A stretch of DNA of 8,761 bases, from contig JAKLHX010000037.1 of NCBI GenBank assembly GCA_022709925.1, positions 1 to 8,761 on the forward strand, given 5' to 3'. Numbering within the stretch: the stretch's first letter is position 1; every line of letters starts with the position of its first letter. This document shows positions 7,251-8,761 of this stretch, in pieces. Under the pieces are notes generated by a model, which was given only the letters and a program-made list of their open reading frames with translations, ran no database searches and was not told the DNA's origin. The stretch comes from Candidatus Margulisiibacteriota bacterium. GTDB taxonomy: Bacteria > Margulisbacteria > WOR-1 > JAKLHX01. A program made the position numbers and the translations under genes.

Positions 7251-7280
7251 ATTATATAAGACTTATAGGCAAGGTGTCAA
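7251..7280 (-). promoter_or_regulatory. Consensus sigma-70-type promoter of the yceD-rpmF-plsX-fab operon
   Basis: On the minus strand TTGACA (7280-7275), an 18-base spacer and TATAAT (7256-7251): both boxes match the consensus in all six positions. It fills the 39-base gap between the recombinase stop and yceD. Transcription should start near 7244-7242, at or next to the yceD ATG. A start of transcription here is inferred from the boxes alone. Confidence 0.88.
7255..7267. repeat. 13-base perfect palindrome inside the fab operon promoter
   Basis: TATAAG-T-CTTATA (read on the minus strand) has two six-base arms around one base. It lies in the spacer and covers the first two bases of the -10 box (7256-7255), where a repressor would block RNA polymerase. 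It does not look like a FapR or FadR site known to me. AT-rich palindromes of this size can arise by chance, so an operator role is only a possibility. Confidence 0.4.
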
Positions 7281-7281
7281 T

Positions 7282-8172
7282 TTACGCCCGGGGGTGGGCC
7301 CCGTCATATACCGTCTTAAGGCGCTCTTTTGTGATATGGGTATATATCTGCGTGGTTGAAAGTGACGCATGGCCGAGAAGCTCCTGTACCGTACGCAGGT
7401 CGGCTCCCCTTTCAAGCATATGGGTCGCAAAACTGTGCCTTAGGGAATGCGGGGTGATCTTCTTATCTATGCCGGCCTTTTTGATGTGCTTTTGTATTAT
7501 CCTTTCCACGCTCCTGCTCGTTATCCTGGTACCGAACCTGCCTAAAAATATCGCCCTATTGGAAGTGCTTTTTACCAGCTTGGACCGCCCGTATTTAATA
7601 TAGTCTTTCAGCGCGGCCATTGCAGGCGATCCTATAAGGACGATCCTCTCTTTAGAGCCTTTGCCTGACACCAATATCTCTCCGTCATCTTTATCAACAT
7701 CCGAAATATTCAGCTTTACGAGCTCGCTGACCCTCATACCGGAAGCGTATAGGACTTCAAGGACGGCCTTATCCCTGAGCCCGGACGGGCTCTTAAGGTT
7801 TGGGGCGCCCAAAAGCAGGTCTATCTCTTCAGGATAAAGGAAGTTTGGGAGCTTTTTTATTATCTTCGGAAGGGATACCCCCGACCAGTGGTTAGTTTTT
7901 ATGAGCTTCAATTTTATAAGATATGAATAAAAAGACCTGTAGCAGGAGATCTTTCTTGCGATCGACTTTCTGGACAGGCCACCCTCTTCCAGCTCTACCA
8001 GAAAAGCCCTTGCATCGGTCCTGGTAAAAGAAGAGATGTCGGACATTTTCCTTTCGTCCAGGAAAGAGTCGAGCTGTTTTAGGTCCAGGGCGTAATTGCC
8101 GTAGGTATGCTGGGAGAAATTTCTTTCGTTCTTAAGATAATCCAGGAAAGAGGATATTTTATCCTTTATCAT
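7282..8172 (-). CDS. xerC: Tyrosine recombinase of the XerC/XerD family
   Basis: Site-specific recombinase expected to resolve chromosome dimers at a dif site during cell division. It is 296 aa, like E. coli XerC and XerD (298). Residues 1-100 form the SAM-like N-terminal core-binding domain; the catalytic domain follows with all active-site residues: Arg147 (GMRVSE), Lys171 (GKGSKER), His242 and Arg245 (HSLRHSFATH), His268 (LLGHASLSTT) and Tyr277 (IYTH). The tail VYDGAHPRA and the VQELLGHA block look more like XerC than XerD, but if the genome has only one Xer the letter means little. The ATG (8172-8170) is 3 bases after the metallopeptidase-like gene and lacks a Shine-Dalgarno sequence, so it is likely co-transcribed and translationally coupled. 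The full-length, intact core argues for a housekeeping Xer and against a phage or integron integrase. Confidence 0.93.
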   Translation of the reverse strand: MIKDKISSFLDYLKNERNFSQHTYGNYALDLKQLDSFLDERKMSDISSFTRTDARAFLVELEEGGLSRKSIARKISCYRSFYSYLIKLKLIKTNHWSGVSLPKIIKKLPNFLYPEEIDLLLGAPNLKSPSGLRDKAVLEVLYASGMRVSELVKLNISDVDKDDGEILVSGKGSKERIVLIGSPAMAALKDYIKYGRSKLVKSTSNRAIFLGRFGTRITSRSVERIIQKHIKKAGIDKKITPHSLRHSFATHMLERGADLRTVQELLGHASLSTTQIYTHITKERLKTVYDGAHPRA

Positions 8173-8175
8173 GCT

Positions 8176-8613
8176 TTAAGAGAGTTCGTACTTTGCCTTT
8201 AAGTCGGAAGTAAGCGGAAGTATCTTGCCGTTGTCCTTCACCCAGAGATCTTTCGGCTGGTCTTTGTCCAGGCTGCGCGTATCTATGTGCAGAACATTCT
8301 CTTTTGGATAATACCCGATGCCCCTTATCTCCGGTACGGTCTGGACGAACTTGAAAAGTTCCTGCAGCGATACCCCGTCTACATATATATGAGCGGCTTT
8401 CCCCATCCTGTGAGCGTTCTTTTTAAGTGCCCCGAGTTTTTCACTGAGAAGGTCGCACCTGTAAGCTTCGACCACTCTAGGGATCTTCCTATAGTGTTCC
8501 GATATTGCCTCTAGCGCCCCGACAAGCCCGAGATGGACCCTTATGTCATATTTACATTGCCCGCATTTGCAGGAAAAGTCCCTGTAATTAAAATGTTCGC
8601 TTAAATTCCCCAT
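8176..8613 (-). CDS. M15-type (Peptidase_M15_3-like) metallopeptidase-fold protein with altered metal ligand
   Basis: 145 aa, resembling the M15_3 family (zinc D-Ala-D-Ala carboxypeptidase/phage-endolysin fold). Family marks: the N-terminal FSCKCGQC (Cys15, 17, 20), YRC (51-53), HRMGKAA (68-74), GIGYYP (98-103) and the closing LHIDTR (108-113). In the family the metal is bound by His (H68 here), an Asp seven residues later, and the His of the last motif (H109). Here the middle ligand is His75 (codon CAT) instead of Asp. The site may be a three-His site or inactive. There is no signal peptide or membrane segment, odd for a wall enzyme. It starts at ATG 8613 with no Shine-Dalgarno sequence and with a promoter -10 box seven bases before the ATG, and is followed 3 bases later by the Xer gene. 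The substrate is unknown; the assignment is by motif memory. Confidence 0.75.
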   Translation of the reverse strand: MGNLSEHFNYRDFSCKCGQCKYDIRVHLGLVGALEAISEHYRKIPRVVEAYRCDLLSEKLGALKKNAHRMGKAAHIYVDGVSLQELFKFVQTVPEIRGIGYYPKENVLHIDTRSLDKDQPKDLWVKDNGKILPLTSDLKAKYELS

Positions 8614-8620
8614 TGATGTA

Positions 8621-8649
8621 ATTCTACCATCCGTTGAGAATCATATCAA
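8621..8649 (-). promoter_or_regulatory. Promoter of the M15-like gene and xerC
   Basis: On the minus strand TTGATA (8649-8644), a 17-base spacer and TAGAAT (8626-8621). The spacer ends in TGG, giving an extended -10 (TGn). Only seven bases separate the -10 box from the ATG, so the expected start of transcription is the base just before the ATG or its A. It interleaves with the divergent metK promoter. Confidence 0.72.
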
Positions 8650-8662
8650 ACAATACTATAAT
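8634..8662 (+). promoter_or_regulatory. Promoter of metK
   Basis: TTGAGA (8634-8639), a 17-base spacer and TATAAT (8657-8662). The start of transcription is expected near 8669, leaving a leader of about 24 bases with GGGAGGA (8682-8688) five bases before the metK ATG, counted from GGAGG. There is no room for a SAM riboswitch in this leader. Confidence 0.75.
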
Positions 8663-8673
8663 ATAAACAATAC
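8648..8673. repeat. Two 9-base direct repeats (AAACAATAC) flanking the metK -10 box
   Basis: AAACAATAC occurs at 8648-8656 and again at 8665-8673, 17 bases apart start to start. The first copy abuts the metK -10 box and overlaps the -35 box of the divergent promoter; the second covers the predicted metK transcription start. It could be a regulator site or a chance repeat in AT-rich DNA. Confidence 0.4.
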
Positions 8674-8692
8674 AAACCACCGGGAGGAAGAA

Positions 8693-8761
8693 ATGGAAAA
8701 CAGGCATCTTTTTACTTGCGAATCAGTGACGGAAGGCCATCCGGACAAAATGTGCGACCAG
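8693..8761 (+). CDS. metK: S-adenosylmethionine synthetase (start only, cut by window edge)
   Basis: Makes S-adenosylmethionine from methionine and ATP. Only the first 23 residues are inside the window, but they carry the very conserved MetK N-terminus: FTCESVTEGHPDKMCDQ (residues 7-23), where the His of GHPDK binds ATP phosphate. The ATG at 8693 has the strong Shine-Dalgarno sequence GGGAGGA at 8682-8688. It is divergent from the M15-like gene and has its own promoter. Confidence 0.95.
   Translation, partial: MENRHLFTCESVTEGHPDKMCDQ

Noticed and set aside
7284..7300. GC-rich inverted repeat at the end of xerC (GGGGCCCACCCC region) as a terminator
   Set aside because: It lies in coding sequence, the stem is short, and no T-run follows; the next bases are the -35 box of the fab operon promoter.
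6842..7603. Plus-strand open frame of 253 codons
   Set aside because: Runs antisense across yceD, its promoter and the end of xerC; Ser-rich and without a recognisable domain.
8621..8641. ATTCT-11 bases-AGAAT inverted repeat between metK and the M15-like gene
   Set aside because: The arms are five bases and coincide largely with the promoter boxes; the matches are explained by the box sequences and AT-rich content.
8663..8692. SAM riboswitch before metK
   Set aside because: Only about 24 bases of predicted leader and no conserved riboswitch core; too short.

Overview
The window is a gene-dense stretch of bacterial chromosome (intergenic gaps of 79 bases or less). Eleven genes lie on the minus strand, and the start of one gene (metK) lies on the plus strand at the right edge. 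ATA (Ile) and AGG (Arg) codons are common, TTG starts occur, and a CoA-linked acyl-CoA dehydrogenase/ETF module with an iron-sulfur domain is present. This suits an anaerobic, probably uncultured bacterium. The Omnitrophota or a neighbouring candidate phylum is my guess from general look and gene order; it is not proven by anything in the window.

Layout, read right to left in the direction of transcription. At 8614-8692 two divergent promoters interleave: one drives metK (8693 onward, +), the other drives a small M15-type metallopeptidase-like gene (8613-8176, -), followed 3 bases later by a Xer tyrosine recombinase (8172-7282, -). Then comes a textbook sigma-70-type promoter (TTGACA, 18-base spacer, TATAAT; 7280-7251, -). 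It drives one tightly packed operon: yceD (DUF177), rpmF, plsX, fabH, an acyl-CoA dehydrogenase, etfB, etfA with a two-cluster ferredoxin domain, fabD, and fabG, which is cut by the left edge. Genes from plsX to fabG are separated by at most 6 bases or overlap by 1-4 bases.

How the genes work together: yceD-rpmF-plsX-fabH-fabD-fabG is the classic phospholipid/fatty-acid synthesis cluster. PlsX makes acyl-phosphate for phosphatidic acid synthesis, FabH primes chains from acyl-CoA, FabD loads malonyl onto ACP, and FabG reduces the 3-keto group. The unusual part is the acd-etfB-etfA block between fabH and fabD. Its gene order and the ferredoxin-EtfA fusion recall CarCDE, the electron-bifurcating caffeyl-CoA reductase of Acetobacterium, and the EtfB sequence is of the clostridial bifurcating type. 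An ETF-linked flavin enzyme that reduces or oxidises the acyl 2,3-bond thus seems wired into the fatty-acid operon. It might supply short acyl-CoA primers to FabH or take part in the enoyl-reduction step; both are inference.

A second theme is transcript structure. The promoters of yceD and of the M15 gene place the predicted start of transcription at, or a base or two before, the ATG, so both mRNAs look leaderless. Genes inside the operon mostly have good Shine-Dalgarno sites, and metK has a short leader with a strong one. No tRNA, rRNA, mobile element, CRISPR array or convincing terminator was seen.
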